DNA of 64,000 nt from Ruminococcus bicirculans (ex Wegman et al. 2014) (GTDB lineage Bacteria > Bacillota > Clostridia > Oscillospirales > Ruminococcaceae), in the NCBI RefSeq assembly GCF_000723465.1, contig NZ_HF545616.1, positions 1,674,001 to 1,738,000 of the forward strand, written 5' to 3'. Of the stretch, positions 9,532 to 18,747 are shown piece after piece (position 1 is the first letter of the stretch; the number at the start of each line of letters is the position of its first letter). Below the pieces are notes generated by a model that worked only from the letters and a program-made list of their open reading frames with translations, was not told where the DNA came from and made no database searches. The position numbers and the translations under genes are program-made.

Positions 9532-11412
9532 TTATGGGCGTTGTTCGACTTTCTTTCTATTCTTTAGAAAACTACGGTTAGTATGGAGCTCATAGGTTTC
9601 TTGGTCATCTATATTCTCAAAGCAGTCGTCCGAGTTATCTCCCCAACTGCCATAATCAGAAGATCTTGAAGTATCGTCCCAGCCATAATGCACTTCGTCT
9701 GCCGATATATTGGCGATCTCAGCCTGACATTCTTTCAATCTCTGCAAGTATAGCTGATAATATTTTCTGCTCTTGTCCTCTGAAATAGTAGATGTGTACT
9801 CGCCGCCGATAACTTTGAGCAGGCCATAATATCTTAACTGCGCCGATACTTTTTGTTTGCTGGGTACTACCTCAAGCTCTAATCTGGTTTTCAGCCAATT
9901 TGTCAAAACGTCAGCCTCAACGCAAAGGTAAGAGCCGTCAAAATAAAAGACGTATCGTTGCAGATATTTGTTTTTTCTTGCTTTTTTCGCTTCTTTGGAA
10001 TATTCAGCAAAATCGGCGGACACAATGTCCTCTTGGTATATGCCGAGAAGTATCTCGTTGATAAATTCTCTGCCTATCTTATTATCATCTGTCAAACAAT
10101 GGTCTATCGTGTCATTGATACAGTTTTCTATCGAGGTCTTGCATATGTTAGATAAGTCTTTGATATGCTCGTCCGTAAGATCGTGCTGTTCTTTAAGATA
10201 GCGTTTAAAAATATCCAGCGTGATACAAAGTATCTGATAGGTACGCATTATCCGCTTTAGCTTGCCGCTATTTTCATTGCCGATATTGCTATTATCGTTC
10301 TTGCTTTTGTAATATGCTGATTCATCGGATATTTTTTCATAATTCCGGCACAGCCACAAGATGAAATCTTTTAGAAACGCAATGTACTTGCCGTGCTCTT
10401 TTTTCAACAGAGTAAGTTCATCGCTGTCAAAGGCGTTTTCAAGCTGGACTAGCAGACACCTATTTATGGTGCTGTTGTTTTTGATGACATATTCTGCTGT
10501 GACGATAGCTATGTTGTCGAGTTTCACCTCGATGTCTTTGTAATGGCAGTTTCCGCTGCTTTGATTCATTTGTATAAAGTCGCAGAGCTTTGCTTCGTTG
10601 GAATTTCTTATCCTAGAAGATACCGTGCGATTCAGGTCGTCGATAACTATCAATGAATCTTTCAGTTTTGCGGCTTTCTTGATTGCATATTTATCGCTGG
10701 ACAATGAAATGATGTTGTCGTGATCTTCAAAAATATCACTGAGCAACTTTGAAAATTCCGTTTTGCCAAGCCCTGAATCGGCGTAAATGTATATGGTAAA
10801 ACCATATTCGTCCAGCTCGTTCTCAAACATCGGCTTGTCATAAGAGACTAAGGACGCTATGAATGCCGCCGGCGGGAACGATACCGAATTTATAAGCTTG
10901 TCGAGATATGAAGTAAAGTCGCCGCTGTTATCGCTTTTCTTTAGCTTTATAGTGCTTTCAGAGATAACAGGGTCTTCGTCGGAAGCGTTGACGACCTCGT
11001 CGCCTAAGCCGAAAACGATTTTTCCGTTTGGCAGTTTCAGATAGCCTTGGTCTATGGCATAATTCTCCGCTGGTGTTTGACCAAATACGCTCAGTTTCAC
11101 TACCGATGATATGAATTTTGAAAACAGGTTGTCGCTGCAAAGTGCGTATATTTGATAGTCGAAAAAGATGTCTAAAGTCTTTCCCTCTATCGCAAGTGCT
11201 AGCGGACAATCGAAACTATACGTCTTATCCTGCTCAGCTAGCTTGATGTGAAATCTGACGTACTTAGTACAATTGTGCTGGGTATTGATAGTGGAATAAA
11301 ACTCTAATTGCGTTATCGACCATTCCGTTATCTTGCCTTTTGAGTTGTAATAACAGCCGTCTTTCAGTATATACTCCTGCGGCAATTTTGGAGTTAATAA
11401 TAAAGTTTTCAT
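9532..11412 (-). CDS. AAA-type ATPase/helicase-like protein of the integrated element
   Basis: Start chosen at 11412 (MKTLLLTPKLP); an upstream ATG adds 22 residues of hydrophobic sequence without a good ribosome site. The 626-residue product has a P-loop in the middle (YADSGLGKTEFSKLL) and a Walker B-like LIVIDDLN about 55 residues later. This is the layout of DUF927-like ATPases found in replication modules of mobile elements. The C-terminus is acidic and probably disordered. Position behind xis suggests a role in element replication or maintenance. The specific function is unproven. Confidence 0.55.
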   Translation of the reverse strand: MKTLLLTPKLPQEYILKDGCYYNSKGKITEWSITQLEFYSTINTQHNCTKYVRFHIKLAEQDKTYSFDCPLALAIEGKTLDIFFDYQIYALCSDNLFSKFISSVVKLSVFGQTPAENYAIDQGYLKLPNGKIVFGLGDEVVNASDEDPVISESTIKLKKSDNSGDFTSYLDKLINSVSFPPAAFIASLVSYDKPMFENELDEYGFTIYIYADSGLGKTEFSKLLSDIFEDHDNIISLSSDKYAIKKAAKLKDSLIVIDDLNRTVSSRIRNSNEAKLCDFIQMNQSSGNCHYKDIEVKLDNIAIVTAEYVIKNNSTINRCLLVQLENAFDSDELTLLKKEHGKYIAFLKDFILWLCRNYEKISDESAYYKSKNDNSNIGNENSGKLKRIMRTYQILCITLDIFKRYLKEQHDLTDEHIKDLSNICKTSIENCINDTIDHCLTDDNKIGREFINEILLGIYQEDIVSADFAEYSKEAKKARKNKYLQRYVFYFDGSYLCVEADVLTNWLKTRLELEVVPSKQKVSAQLRYYGLLKVIGGEYTSTISEDKSRKYYQLYLQRLKECQAEIANISADEVHYGWDDTSRSSDYGSWGDNSDDCFENIDDQETYELHTNRSFLKNRKKVEQRP

Positions 11413-11562
11413 AAGAAGCTCTACTTTTAAGCAAATAGTAGTTGAAATATCTGTAAATAAGTGATATAATAGAAGCACTACAAAGCTGCTGACACATAGT
11501 ATTTTTGTTGTACTTTATCTCTATCAGATCATCTGTCTGTTTAGAGTTTATCACACCAAGAA

Positions 11563-11594
11563 CCGTTAACGCAAAGATGTTAACGGGTTAACGG
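11563..11594. repeat. GTTAACGG repeats in the divergent promoter region
   Basis: CCGTTAAC at 11563-11570, GTTAACGG at 11579-11586 and GTTAACGG at 11587-11594: one inverted and two tandem copies of an octamer. They lie between the divergent ATPase gene and the gene at 11682. This arrangement suits an operator or short iterons bound by an element-encoded protein. No matching regulator is identified. Confidence 0.45.
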
Positions 11595-11681
11595 CAAGTG
11601 AATACTCACAAAGTTTCAGAGCGATTTTTATGCTACTTGTACATATGCGCTGATTTATGTTGAAAAGGAGGAAACATTCAA

Positions 11682-12923
11682 ATGGAAGAAACTCAGAAAA
11701 GTTCGTATCTTTCTCTAGGTATCTTTTTGAAACTCTTGTCAAGGTATACCAGAAAAGATAAAGCTATAGCAGAAAAAAGATTTTTGGGAGCAAATAATAC
11801 TGTAATTTCGACAACTATCTTCAAGTATTTTATCTCTGCGCTTACTTTGAATTGGTATGCTGATGATAATGAACGAGCGGATACATTGAAGAGCCTGAAC
11901 AGCAATCTGATAAATTGCAAAAAAGAACTCTTCAATTTTAAATTTCTTATGCCGGAAAAAGATGAGATAAAAGCGGTATTTATAAAAGATGTACAGTCCG
12001 ATAAGCCGTCAGCGCTTGCGTTTATGACTGAATTTGTTCTATATTGCATTGATGAAAATAAGTGCAGGCAAATGGTAGACGAACTGCTCAGAGCGATAAG
12101 AGATGATAAGGACATCGCCGACGATACAGCGTTTTACATTTTCGGAAACGGCAAAAGTGCGACTAAAAGTGAAATGGTCGATAAACAGTTTAACTTTACC
12201 GCCGACTGTTTCCTGCTGGGAGTATGGCATTTTCTTATCAGTGAGCGTTCGGACAGTAACTGCATTGGCCGTGACACACTTGTTGATTGGTACGGCACTT
12301 CAACTGAAACATATGGTAAAAGCCAAATAGGTACTGAACTAAGACGCAACGTATGGGAACCGCTAGGACGTGAAATAAGGGTCATTCCGTCTGAACGCAA
12401 GGTACTTAAAGAAGAAAAAGCCGTTTCGCAGGACAATGCGGAGCAAGAGCATAAGCTGTTCGTTTATGATATGGACAGTCTTTCGGAAGAAGAAAAAGAG
12501 AGTTTGGAGCGTTTGAAGAAGAACCGCATACTTCGTGATCTTTTGAGAGCGTGTCATATTGGTACTTGTGATAAGAAAAATGATGATAATAAAGATGACA
12601 ACAACTATGCGGAGAATTATGAGCTTTTTGTTATGGCGTTAAAAAGATGTGAGCTGCTTGTTTTAAATAACAATAACGCTGGTCGTATCAAGGAGGATGT
12701 TATCACGCTTTGTAAGCGGTTAGAAAAGTTTATAAAGTTGATAAAGCAAAAAGATACAAATAATTCTTCCGATAAGTCATATTCTGCATACAATAATAGT
12801 GTGAAACAAAAAATCACTAGCCGCAAAGAAGTTCTTGATAGAGTTTACACCACACTATATGGTCACTATCCTGTGTTTAGCGATGAACAGCTCTCTGATC
12901 TTTTATCTGTTGTTAAAATATAA
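11682..12923 (+). CDS. Uncharacterised protein of the integrated element
   Basis: 413 residues with a strong AAAAGGAGG site before the ATG. It is hydrophilic, mostly helical in character, and has no signal peptide or membrane segment. Short acidic and Asn-rich low-complexity patches are present (DKKNDDNKDDNNY, LLVLNNNNAG). I recognise no domain. It is transcribed away from the ATPase gene across a 269-bp region containing GTTAACGG repeats. A role in element biology is a guess based only on position. Confidence 0.6.
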   Translation: MEETQKSSYLSLGIFLKLLSRYTRKDKAIAEKRFLGANNTVISTTIFKYFISALTLNWYADDNERADTLKSLNSNLINCKKELFNFKFLMPEKDEIKAVFIKDVQSDKPSALAFMTEFVLYCIDENKCRQMVDELLRAIRDDKDIADDTAFYIFGNGKSATKSEMVDKQFNFTADCFLLGVWHFLISERSDSNCIGRDTLVDWYGTSTETYGKSQIGTELRRNVWEPLGREIRVIPSERKVLKEEKAVSQDNAEQEHKLFVYDMDSLSEEEKESLERLKKNRILRDLLRACHIGTCDKKNDDNKDDNNYAENYELFVMALKRCELLVLNNNNAGRIKEDVITLCKRLEKFIKLIKQKDTNNSSDKSYSAYNNSVKQKITSRKEVLDRVYTTLYGHYPVFSDEQLSDLLSVVKI

Positions 12924-13016
12924 ACCTCGTTCATACTATACGGCTGAGATGAGCCGAGTGCTAAATCAAGCACACTCTTTTCCTTATAATTACATTGAAT
13001 TTTATTTCTAAACAAA

Positions 13017-13070
13017 AAACCGCAAGTTTTACGCTGTTGATTCAAAAAACGGCTTGTACTTGCGGTTTTA
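13017..13070. terminator. Probable bidirectional terminator
   Basis: ACCGCAAGT at 13019-13027 pairs with ACTTGCGGT at 13058-13066, with an A run before and a T run after. It closes the gene ending at 12923. The following stretch to 13469 is very AT-rich, holds no gene, and precedes a Rep-like gene, so it could contain an origin; no defined iterons were found there. Confidence 0.65.
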
Positions 13071-13469
13071 TTCTTTTTATAATATGTACGCTCTAATAAA
13101 TTCCATTTAGAAGCATCTTTATTGCTTTACGACTGGCAAAGTGAAACGCAAATATATTCGCATTGATAGTTGTGCGTAACTTAGCGATATATATATAAGG
13201 ATAAGTATTCTTGAAAAAAATGAACAGCTTAAAGCTGTAGGTATTCCCCTATACCCCTAATATTCTTAATATCTATTTTTACTCTTATATATCAGTAATA
13301 AAAGTATGATATTATATCAAGCTAAACGGGTATAATAAACTGTTTATATTATAAATAATTTTTTTATCTTTATGTTGTATTCACAAGCATTATTTTAAAT
13401 TATTTTTTATTTTGATATAACATTCCTATAAAATAAAATTTTTTGCCGAAAAACAAGGAGTTGGATCAA

Positions 13470-14666
13470 ATGAAAAACAATTATTTTATTGATACTATCG
13501 AGTTGACTTATCACACTACATTTGAATATATTACAGAAAAGCTAGGCACAGTTCCAAAGAAGTGCGTAAAGAAAGGTGAATTTTATTATCCGACTTCACT
13601 TGAAGCTAATAGGTCGGGTATAGATATGAGAACGAGAAAATGTTCTAAAGGAGAACGCCACAGAAAGGGTGAGAACTATAAGATAGTTTTAAGGATAGCT
13701 ACCGGAAAGATACCATATTTCAAAGACGAGGTAAAGCACGTTGAAATGAGGGACGATCTTGATAAAATGATATACTACGTCAATGAATTTATCAAGTTCA
13801 GAATGCCTGACCTCGATATAAATGATTTTGAACTGACTAGGATAGATATAACTAAAGACATACACAAAGTACCTGAGACAGTCATCAAGGAATACATAAT
13901 GCTTATGAGGAGAATGTTCGTGCCTGACAAATTTGAACTCAACGAACAGCTTGAAAAGAATACAAAGGATTTTCGCAAAGAAGATTCCTTCAATGCTCTG
14001 ATGAAAAAGGGCAACACAAGTATAGCAGAATTTGTTGTATACAATAAAGCCCGTGCGGCAATAGATCAAGACCTTACCGGCACGGAGCTTGAATACTATA
14101 AAAATACTATGAGACTAGAGTTAAGATGTTACAAAAGTTACATAAGAAAAATGGCGGACGAAACAACTACAATCGAGATATTGCGCCATATGTTTGAGCG
14201 GAGAAGCTATTTTATCGAAAGAGAATTTTATAGGATATTTGACGTTGAGGAAAGAACGCAGTCGTTTTTGAATATCTACTGGCTGAAAAAGTACATAAAA
14301 AGAAGCATTGACGGCAAGCCTAAGCACAAAAAGTATATGATAGACCTATCGACGATACTTGACAGAGATAGTTTGCCAAATATTACGGACGCACGATTGA
14401 TATACTGCGATAGTCATAGTTCGTCGTTAGGCGTGATGAACTGGTTCGACGATATACACATATCACCTGTCACTATCAAAAATAAGGATTATCCGTTTTT
14501 GCAGTCATTGAGCAGTGCGCTTGGCTTTAACGACCCAACGCCGACCGATACTAGGCTGTATGAGTATCTGCTCAAAAGGACAAGAAACAGAAAATTTTAT
14601 CTTAATGCGTCAGATAATTATTACGAATTCGAGGGGGTGCCTAGATGTGAGCAAGAAGAATGTTGA
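13470..14666 (+). CDS. Putative replication initiator (Rep-like) protein
   Basis: Start set at the ATG at 13470, with AAGGAG 9 bp upstream; an in-frame TTG 27 bp earlier is less likely. The 398-residue product has the spacing of sequence blocks seen in rolling-circle initiators: an N-terminal IDTIELTYHT, a mid-protein FELTRIDITKDI, and MRLELRCYKSYI further on. Catalytic Tyr and HUH residues cannot be assigned with confidence. The AT-rich upstream region and an overlapping small HTH gene fit an element replication or relaxase module. It could instead be another nicking protein. Confidence 0.45.
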   Translation: MKNNYFIDTIELTYHTTFEYITEKLGTVPKKCVKKGEFYYPTSLEANRSGIDMRTRKCSKGERHRKGENYKIVLRIATGKIPYFKDEVKHVEMRDDLDKMIYYVNEFIKFRMPDLDINDFELTRIDITKDIHKVPETVIKEYIMLMRRMFVPDKFELNEQLEKNTKDFRKEDSFNALMKKGNTSIAEFVVYNKARAAIDQDLTGTELEYYKNTMRLELRCYKSYIRKMADETTTIEILRHMFERRSYFIEREFYRIFDVEERTQSFLNIYWLKKYIKRSIDGKPKHKKYMIDLSTILDRDSLPNITDARLIYCDSHSSSLGVMNWFDDIHISPVTIKNKDYPFLQSLSSALGFNDPTPTDTRLYEYLLKRTRNRKFYLNASDNYYEFEGVPRCEQEEC

Positions 14667-14841
14667 AACAGAAAAATTATTCCTTACTCTTAATGAAGCC
14701 TGCAAAATGCTGCGGCTCAGCCGACCAACTTTGGTTAAGCTTATCAAGCAGGGAAAGATAAAGGCTTTCAAGCCGAGTATCCGTGTTTGGAGGATACCTG
14801 TGGAGGAGGTTTTTAAGTTTGAGAAAAGCAGCCAAAAATAA
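14647..14841 (+). CDS. Small helix-turn-helix protein, excisionase-like
   Basis: GTG start at 14647 with GAGGGGG upstream, overlapping the Rep-like gene by 20 bp. The 64-residue product matches the DNA-binding domain of the excisionase/MerR family (LTLNEACKMLRLSRPTLVKL, then IRVWRIPVEEV). Likely a regulator or accessory DNA-binding protein of the element, co-transcribed with the Rep-like gene. Confidence 0.75.
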   Translation: MSKKNVETEKLFLTLNEACKMLRLSRPTLVKLIKQGKIKAFKPSIRVWRIPVEEVFKFEKSSQK

Positions 14842-14875
14842 GTCAATATTGATATCAACCAGCATAAAGGTTTGC

Positions 14876-15274
14876 TTATACATCATCGTCAAAGAAACGG
14901 TCGATTGTGTGTAGTAAAACCTCTTCAGTCGGATTTTCTATTTTGATCTTATTATAATCTGGTCCTTTTGCTCGGCTTATGTAAACAACACAATTCATAT
15001 TCTTTTCTTTTGCGTGTTTAGTAAATTTGGCATATAATTTTGATATCCGCATTTTAAAAATGTCATAACCACCGTTAAGCACAAAAGTTTTGAACGCTTC
15101 AGTAACAAACGGAAGAAAAATATGAATAATGGAATCAATAGGTATTCCAGCACCCAATCCGCTTGGCATTACAAATCTTGCGTTATATGGTGCAAGTTGT
15201 TCGTTTATTTCTTGAAAATCATCACAAAAATTATCTTGCGTACCATAAATGCTAAATTCAATCATTTCACTCAT
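14876..15274 (-). CDS. Uncharacterised 132-residue protein
   Basis: An intact frame convergent with the HTH gene. The middle (GLGAGIPIDSIIHIFLPFVTEAFKTFVLNGGYDIF) is moderately hydrophobic but not clearly membrane-spanning. The rest is basic to acidic, ending in FFDDDV. No family recognised. It may be an effector-like or toxin-associated small protein; nothing in the sequence proves it. Confidence 0.5.
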   Translation of the reverse strand: MSEMIEFSIYGTQDNFCDDFQEINEQLAPYNARFVMPSGLGAGIPIDSIIHIFLPFVTEAFKTFVLNGGYDIFKMRISKLYAKFTKHAKEKNMNCVVYISRAKGPDYNKIKIENPTEEVLLHTIDRFFDDDV

Positions 15275-15376
15275 AATAGCCGTAGTATATAACTACTTTT
15301 CACATCCTTTCATATGAATGTATGTATCATTATAACTAGTATAGCATATATTGACAACTTGTCAATAGTAAAGCAC

Positions 15377-15420
15377 CCGCCCCTGTACCGAAAAACACAG
15401 TACAGGGGCGGCTATTTTTT
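15377..15420 (+). terminator. Rho-independent terminator
   Basis: CCGCCCCTGTAC at 15377-15388 and GTACAGGGGCGG at 15400-15411 form a perfect 12-bp stem followed by TATTTTTT. The T run overlaps the stop codon of the minus-strand HTH gene. No plus-strand gene lies directly upstream, so it may guard the HTH gene against read-through. Confidence 0.75.
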
Positions 15421-15593
15421 CACCTCTTCCTCAAAAACTCAATAACACTAAACTTGTAAATCCTCCACCTGCTGCCTATCTTGAACCCCTCTATCTCCCC
15501 TGTTTTAAGATAACGGAGCATAGAGTTTTTGCCTATCTTTAAAAGCTGCTGACATTCTTTAGCGGTAAGTATATCGGGAATATCGTCAAACAT
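15420..15593 (-). CDS. Helix-turn-helix (excisionase/MerR-type) DNA-binding protein
   Basis: 57 residues. LTAKECQQLLKIGKNSMLRYL is followed by FKIGSRWRIYKFSVIEFL, the usual helix_turn_helix_17 pattern. GAAAGGAATG lies upstream of the ATG. Such proteins serve as excisionase-like factors or small regulators in integrative elements. This is the third one within 6 kb, after xis and the gene at 14647. Confidence 0.75.
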   Translation of the reverse strand: MFDDIPDILTAKECQQLLKIGKNSMLRYLKTGEIEGFKIGSRWRIYKFSVIEFLRKR

Positions 15594-15730
15594 AATTTAT
15601 CATTCCTTTCAAAAAATATCGGTTTATCTTAATGTTCGGCGGTTTTGATAAGCACTTTTCGGAAACTTACCCTTTACAAATATACATCATCTTTGTGAAG
15701 TAACGCAAATGCGGAAAGGAGGGCGTTACG

Positions 15731-15826
15731 ATGAACAAAGCTAAAGTCATACTCGTGCTTGTGGGCAGCGTGCTGGTGGAGATAGCACAGGAGATCATCA
15801 CCTACATAGCAGATAAGGACGAGTGA
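15731..15826 (+). CDS. 31-residue hydrophobic peptide upstream of the amidoligase gene
   Basis: A very short frame with an excellent AAAGGAGGG site. The peptide is MNKAKVILVLVGS..., a hydrophobic stretch of about 18 residues followed by an acidic tail ending ADKDE. It lies 55 bp before the amidoligase gene on the same strand. It could be a small membrane peptide, a leader, or a substrate of the neighbouring ligase. The last is speculation from position and carboxylate-rich tail. Confidence 0.5.
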   Translation: MNKAKVILVLVGSVLVEIAQEIITYIADKDE

Positions 15827-15880
15827 ACACCATAGGCAGGCTTTCGGGTCTGCCTTTAATTTTTGTAAAGGAGTTTTAAA

Positions 15881-16993
15881 ATGAGCGAACTTACCCATTG
15901 CAGCATTTGCGGCTGCACTTTAGAGGACGAGGCGGAATGCTATGAAGTCGAAAACGAGATACTTTGTCAGGAGTGCTACGATAACGAAACAGTTATCTGC
16001 GACCATTGCGGCGACCGCTGTATCGAACAGAATACCGTGAGCGATGAGAATACTATCCTCTGTACAGATTGCTACGATAATCATTACTACCGCTGTTCAA
16101 ACTGCGAAACTATCGTGCATTCGGACGATACCTACTGGCGCGGCGATAACGCCTATTGCCGTGAATGTTATGACGATTGCTGTGATAACGGCGACTACAT
16201 CAACGATTATTACTACAAGCCTAAGCCCGTGTTCTACAAACTGCCGAAAGAAAACAACGTGCGTTTTTACGGTGTTGAACTGGAGATAGACGGTGCAGGA
16301 AGATATGATGATAATGCGGAAAAGATTTATGATACAGCTAATGTTCAGAATGAAGTACTTTACATAAAGTCTGACGGCTCGCTTGACGAGGGAATGGAAC
16401 TTGTCAGCCACCCTTGCTCAATAGATTTTCACCGAAAGAAATTTCCGTGGGACGATATCGTGAGAAAAGCTGTTGCCCTTGGCTACCGCTCGCATAATAC
16501 GTCTACCTGCGGACTTCACGTTCATATAGGCCGAAAACAGCTTGGATATTCCTACGAGGAACAGGAAGAAGTCATAAGCCGAATAATGTTCTTTTTCGAG
16601 AGCCATTGGAATGAGCTTTTCAAGTTCTCACGGCGTACTGCATACAGCGTTGACCGCTGGGCGGCAAGACACGGCTACAATGACAAGCCGAAAGAGATAC
16701 TTGAAAAGGCAAAGAAAAGCACTAAGGGCAGATATGCCTGTGTGAACATAACAAATGCTGATACTGTGGAGATAAGGCTGTTCAGGGGCACTCTAAAATT
16801 CAACAGCTTTATGGCGACGCTTGAACTTGTTGACAGCATATGCCAAAACGCAGTATGCCTTAATGATGATGATATGAACAAGCAATCCTGGGCGGATTTT
16901 GTGCTGGGCATAAAGCCTGAATATACAGAGCTTATCAGGTATCTGAAAGAGAAAAGGCTCTATGTTAACGAGCCTGTCAGCGAGGAGGATTAA
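15881..16993 (+). CDS. Putative amidoligase with N-terminal zinc-ribbon-like domain
   Basis: 370 residues. The first about 105 residues hold many Cys pairs (CSICGC, CQEC, CDHCGDRC, CTDC, CSNC, CREC), which read as treble-clef or LIM-like zinc modules. The rest follows the amidoligase (COOH-NH2 ligase, glutamine-synthetase fold) pattern: YGVELEID, SDGSLDEGMELVS, STCGLHVHIGR, and RYACVNITNADTVEIRLFRGT. These enzymes are predicted to form amide bonds on peptides or proteins using ATP. A class II glutamine amidotransferase gene begins 2 bp downstream, the pairing described for this family. Substrate unknown. Confidence 0.82.
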   Translation: MSELTHCSICGCTLEDEAECYEVENEILCQECYDNETVICDHCGDRCIEQNTVSDENTILCTDCYDNHYYRCSNCETIVHSDDTYWRGDNAYCRECYDDCCDNGDYINDYYYKPKPVFYKLPKENNVRFYGVELEIDGAGRYDDNAEKIYDTANVQNEVLYIKSDGSLDEGMELVSHPCSIDFHRKKFPWDDIVRKAVALGYRSHNTSTCGLHVHIGRKQLGYSYEEQEEVISRIMFFFESHWNELFKFSRRTAYSVDRWAARHGYNDKPKEILEKAKKSTKGRYACVNITNADTVEIRLFRGTLKFNSFMATLELVDSICQNAVCLNDDDMNKQSWADFVLGIKPEYTELIRYLKEKRLYVNEPVSEED

Positions 16994-16995
16994 CT

Positions 16996-17937
16996 ATGTG
17001 TGCGATATTTGGATTTGTGAATTACAGACGTTCTCTCAGCAGGAGCGAGATGAAAGAACTTATCAACAGGTTATCCGTAGAGTCTGAGGTAAGGGGCAAG
17101 GACGCAACGGGAATAGCGTATGTGAAACACGGCGAACTCAAAGTTTTCAAGAGAGCAAAGCCTGCTCACAAGGTAAAGCTTTATGTGCCGGAGGACACGG
17201 TTATCCTCACAGGTCACACGAGAATGACTACCCAAGGCGACGCTAGGTACATTTACAATAACCACCCGTTCACAGGCAAAACTGCGGACGGGTCTTTTGC
17301 TTTATGTCACAACGGCGTGCTTTACAACGACAGTCAGCTTGCAAAATCTGAACGTTTGCCGAAAAGCAAGATAGAAACTGACAGCTACGTTGCCGCACAG
17401 CTTATTGAGAAATACGGCAAACTTGACTTCAAGACCATAGCGAAGATGTCAGAGGCGGTAGAAGGCTCTTTTGTATTCACGATACTAAGCGACAAGAACA
17501 AGCTTTTCATAGCAAAGGGCGACAATCCGCTATGCCTTATCCATTACAAGCAATTGGGGCTGTATGTTTACACGTCCACCGAAGACATTATGAAAAATGT
17601 GCTGAAAGGCAGTTTCCTTGAAAAGCTGCCTTTTGAAGTGATAAAGGTCACGGAGGGAGAGATCATAAGCATTGACAAGCGTGGGCGTTTTGAGAAAAGC
17701 AGCTTTGTACCGAACGAATTTTGCTATGGTTGGAACTATTACGGATACAGAAAGCCCGCTTACGATGAGAACGAACTTTTTGATATATGCGGAATGTTCG
17801 GTGTATCGCAGGAGGATCTTATGCTGCTTTACGATATGGGTTACACGGATGAAGAGATAGAGGGTATGCTTTGCGACAGGAGTATGATCAGGGAGTGTAT
17901 CGAGGAGGCTAGGGTGTTGGTGGGGGAATATTATTAG
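16996..17937 (+). CDS. Class II glutamine amidotransferase
   Basis: 313 residues beginning MCAIFGF, so after Met removal Cys is the N-terminal nucleophile, as in Ntn-type amidotransferases. Further family marks are RGKDATGIA, LTGHTRMTTQGD, NNHPF and LCHNGVLYN. It would release ammonia from glutamine or act in an amide transfer. It is 2 bp from the amidoligase and 10 bp from the DUF960 gene, so the three are one operon. An extra C-terminal region of about 70 residues (after residue 240) includes two short helical repeats. Partner substrate not known. Confidence 0.9.
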   Translation: MCAIFGFVNYRRSLSRSEMKELINRLSVESEVRGKDATGIAYVKHGELKVFKRAKPAHKVKLYVPEDTVILTGHTRMTTQGDARYIYNNHPFTGKTADGSFALCHNGVLYNDSQLAKSERLPKSKIETDSYVAAQLIEKYGKLDFKTIAKMSEAVEGSFVFTILSDKNKLFIAKGDNPLCLIHYKQLGLYVYTSTEDIMKNVLKGSFLEKLPFEVIKVTEGEIISIDKRGRFEKSSFVPNEFCYGWNYYGYRKPAYDENELFDICGMFGVSQEDLMLLYDMGYTDEEIEGMLCDRSMIRECIEEARVLVGEYY

Positions 17938-17947
17938 GAGGTATTTT

Positions 17948-18265
17948 ATGGCATACACATTCAGCGGAAGCAGATACATCACAAGCGGCGTGGCAGAAAA
18001 CTTCCCTATTGAATTGCAAGTGGCGTTATTTTCAGCCGTAGAGCAAATGCGAGAAAAGGTCAGCGGACAGCTTGATTATCTGCAAGTTTTCGAGATAGTG
18101 ACAAGGGTCAAAGGGCAGAAAAAATTCCTGCACATTTATCATATGCAGGAATGCCCTGAGGCTAAGCTTGAATATTTCATACCGACCGACGTGGAGGTAA
18201 ACGGCAGGGCGTATATGATCGACGATGTGGATCATATTACGCTGCTGTTGGCGGAGGAGTATTGA
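17948..18265 (+). CDS. DUF960 family protein
   Basis: 105 residues: SRYITSGVAENFPIELQVAL at the start, DYLQVFEI in the middle and MIDDVDHITLLLAEEY at the end, the signature of DUF960. The function of the family is unknown. AGGAGG precedes the ATG by 8 bp. It is the last gene of the amidoligase operon and is followed directly by a terminator. Confidence 0.85.
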   Translation: MAYTFSGSRYITSGVAENFPIELQVALFSAVEQMREKVSGQLDYLQVFEIVTRVKGQKKFLHIYHMQECPEAKLEYFIPTDVEVNGRAYMIDDVDHITLLLAEEY

Positions 18266-18275
18266 GTTGAAAAGG

Positions 18276-18308
18276 AATCACAGCTTTAGAGGAGGCTGTG
18301 ATTTTTTT
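18276..18308 (+). terminator. Terminator of the amidoligase operon
   Basis: AATCACAGC and GCTGTGATT form the stem around TTTAGAGGAG, followed by a T run. It lies 10 bp after the DUF960 stop codon. Confidence 0.85.
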
Positions 18309-18408
18309 GCCCTGAACTCACCTCTCCTGTACCTATTTACCTTATAATCATGCTTCAAAGTGTCGGTCTTGTCTATGTGGCAGACGTACAAATTTACCTT
18401 TTCCCCTC

Positions 18409-18747
18409 TCACCGCCTATTCCCATTAGCCAGATCGTTAACAATATCAGCAATGTTCTCCAGCTGCCTTTTGTTGAGCTTTTTCAGGTCAGAGATAAGCT
18501 TACTTAGCTCTTTCGGCTGCTCGGCGTCGGCATCGAAAAACTCCTGCGGCGTAATGCCCAGATACTCGCAGATATAAAAGAAAGAGGTCATAGAGGGCAG
18601 GGCTTTTCCTGTTTCGATATTGTTTATATACCCTGCGTTCTGTCCAATAGATAAGCTCATATCCCTTGCGGAAACACCTTTCTGTGTGCGAAGTTTTGAG
18701 AGCCTCAAAGCAAAATTATTGTTATACATGAATTTGTTTTCGTACAT
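18409..18747 (-). CDS. XRE-family transcriptional regulator
   Basis: 112 residues from the ATG at 18747, which has GGGGGTG upstream; an ATG 15 bp earlier overlaps that site. An HTH_3 domain covers residues about 10-70 (LSKLRTQKGVSARDMSLSIG... YINNIETGKALPSM). A helical tail of about 40 residues may mediate dimerisation. It is transcribed away from the GTPase pair and probably controls that divergent region or element genes. Confidence 0.9.
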   Translation of the reverse strand: MYENKFMYNNNFALRLSKLRTQKGVSARDMSLSIGQNAGYINNIETGKALPSMTSFFYICEYLGITPQEFFDADAEQPKELSKLISDLKKLNKRQLENIADIVNDLANGNRR

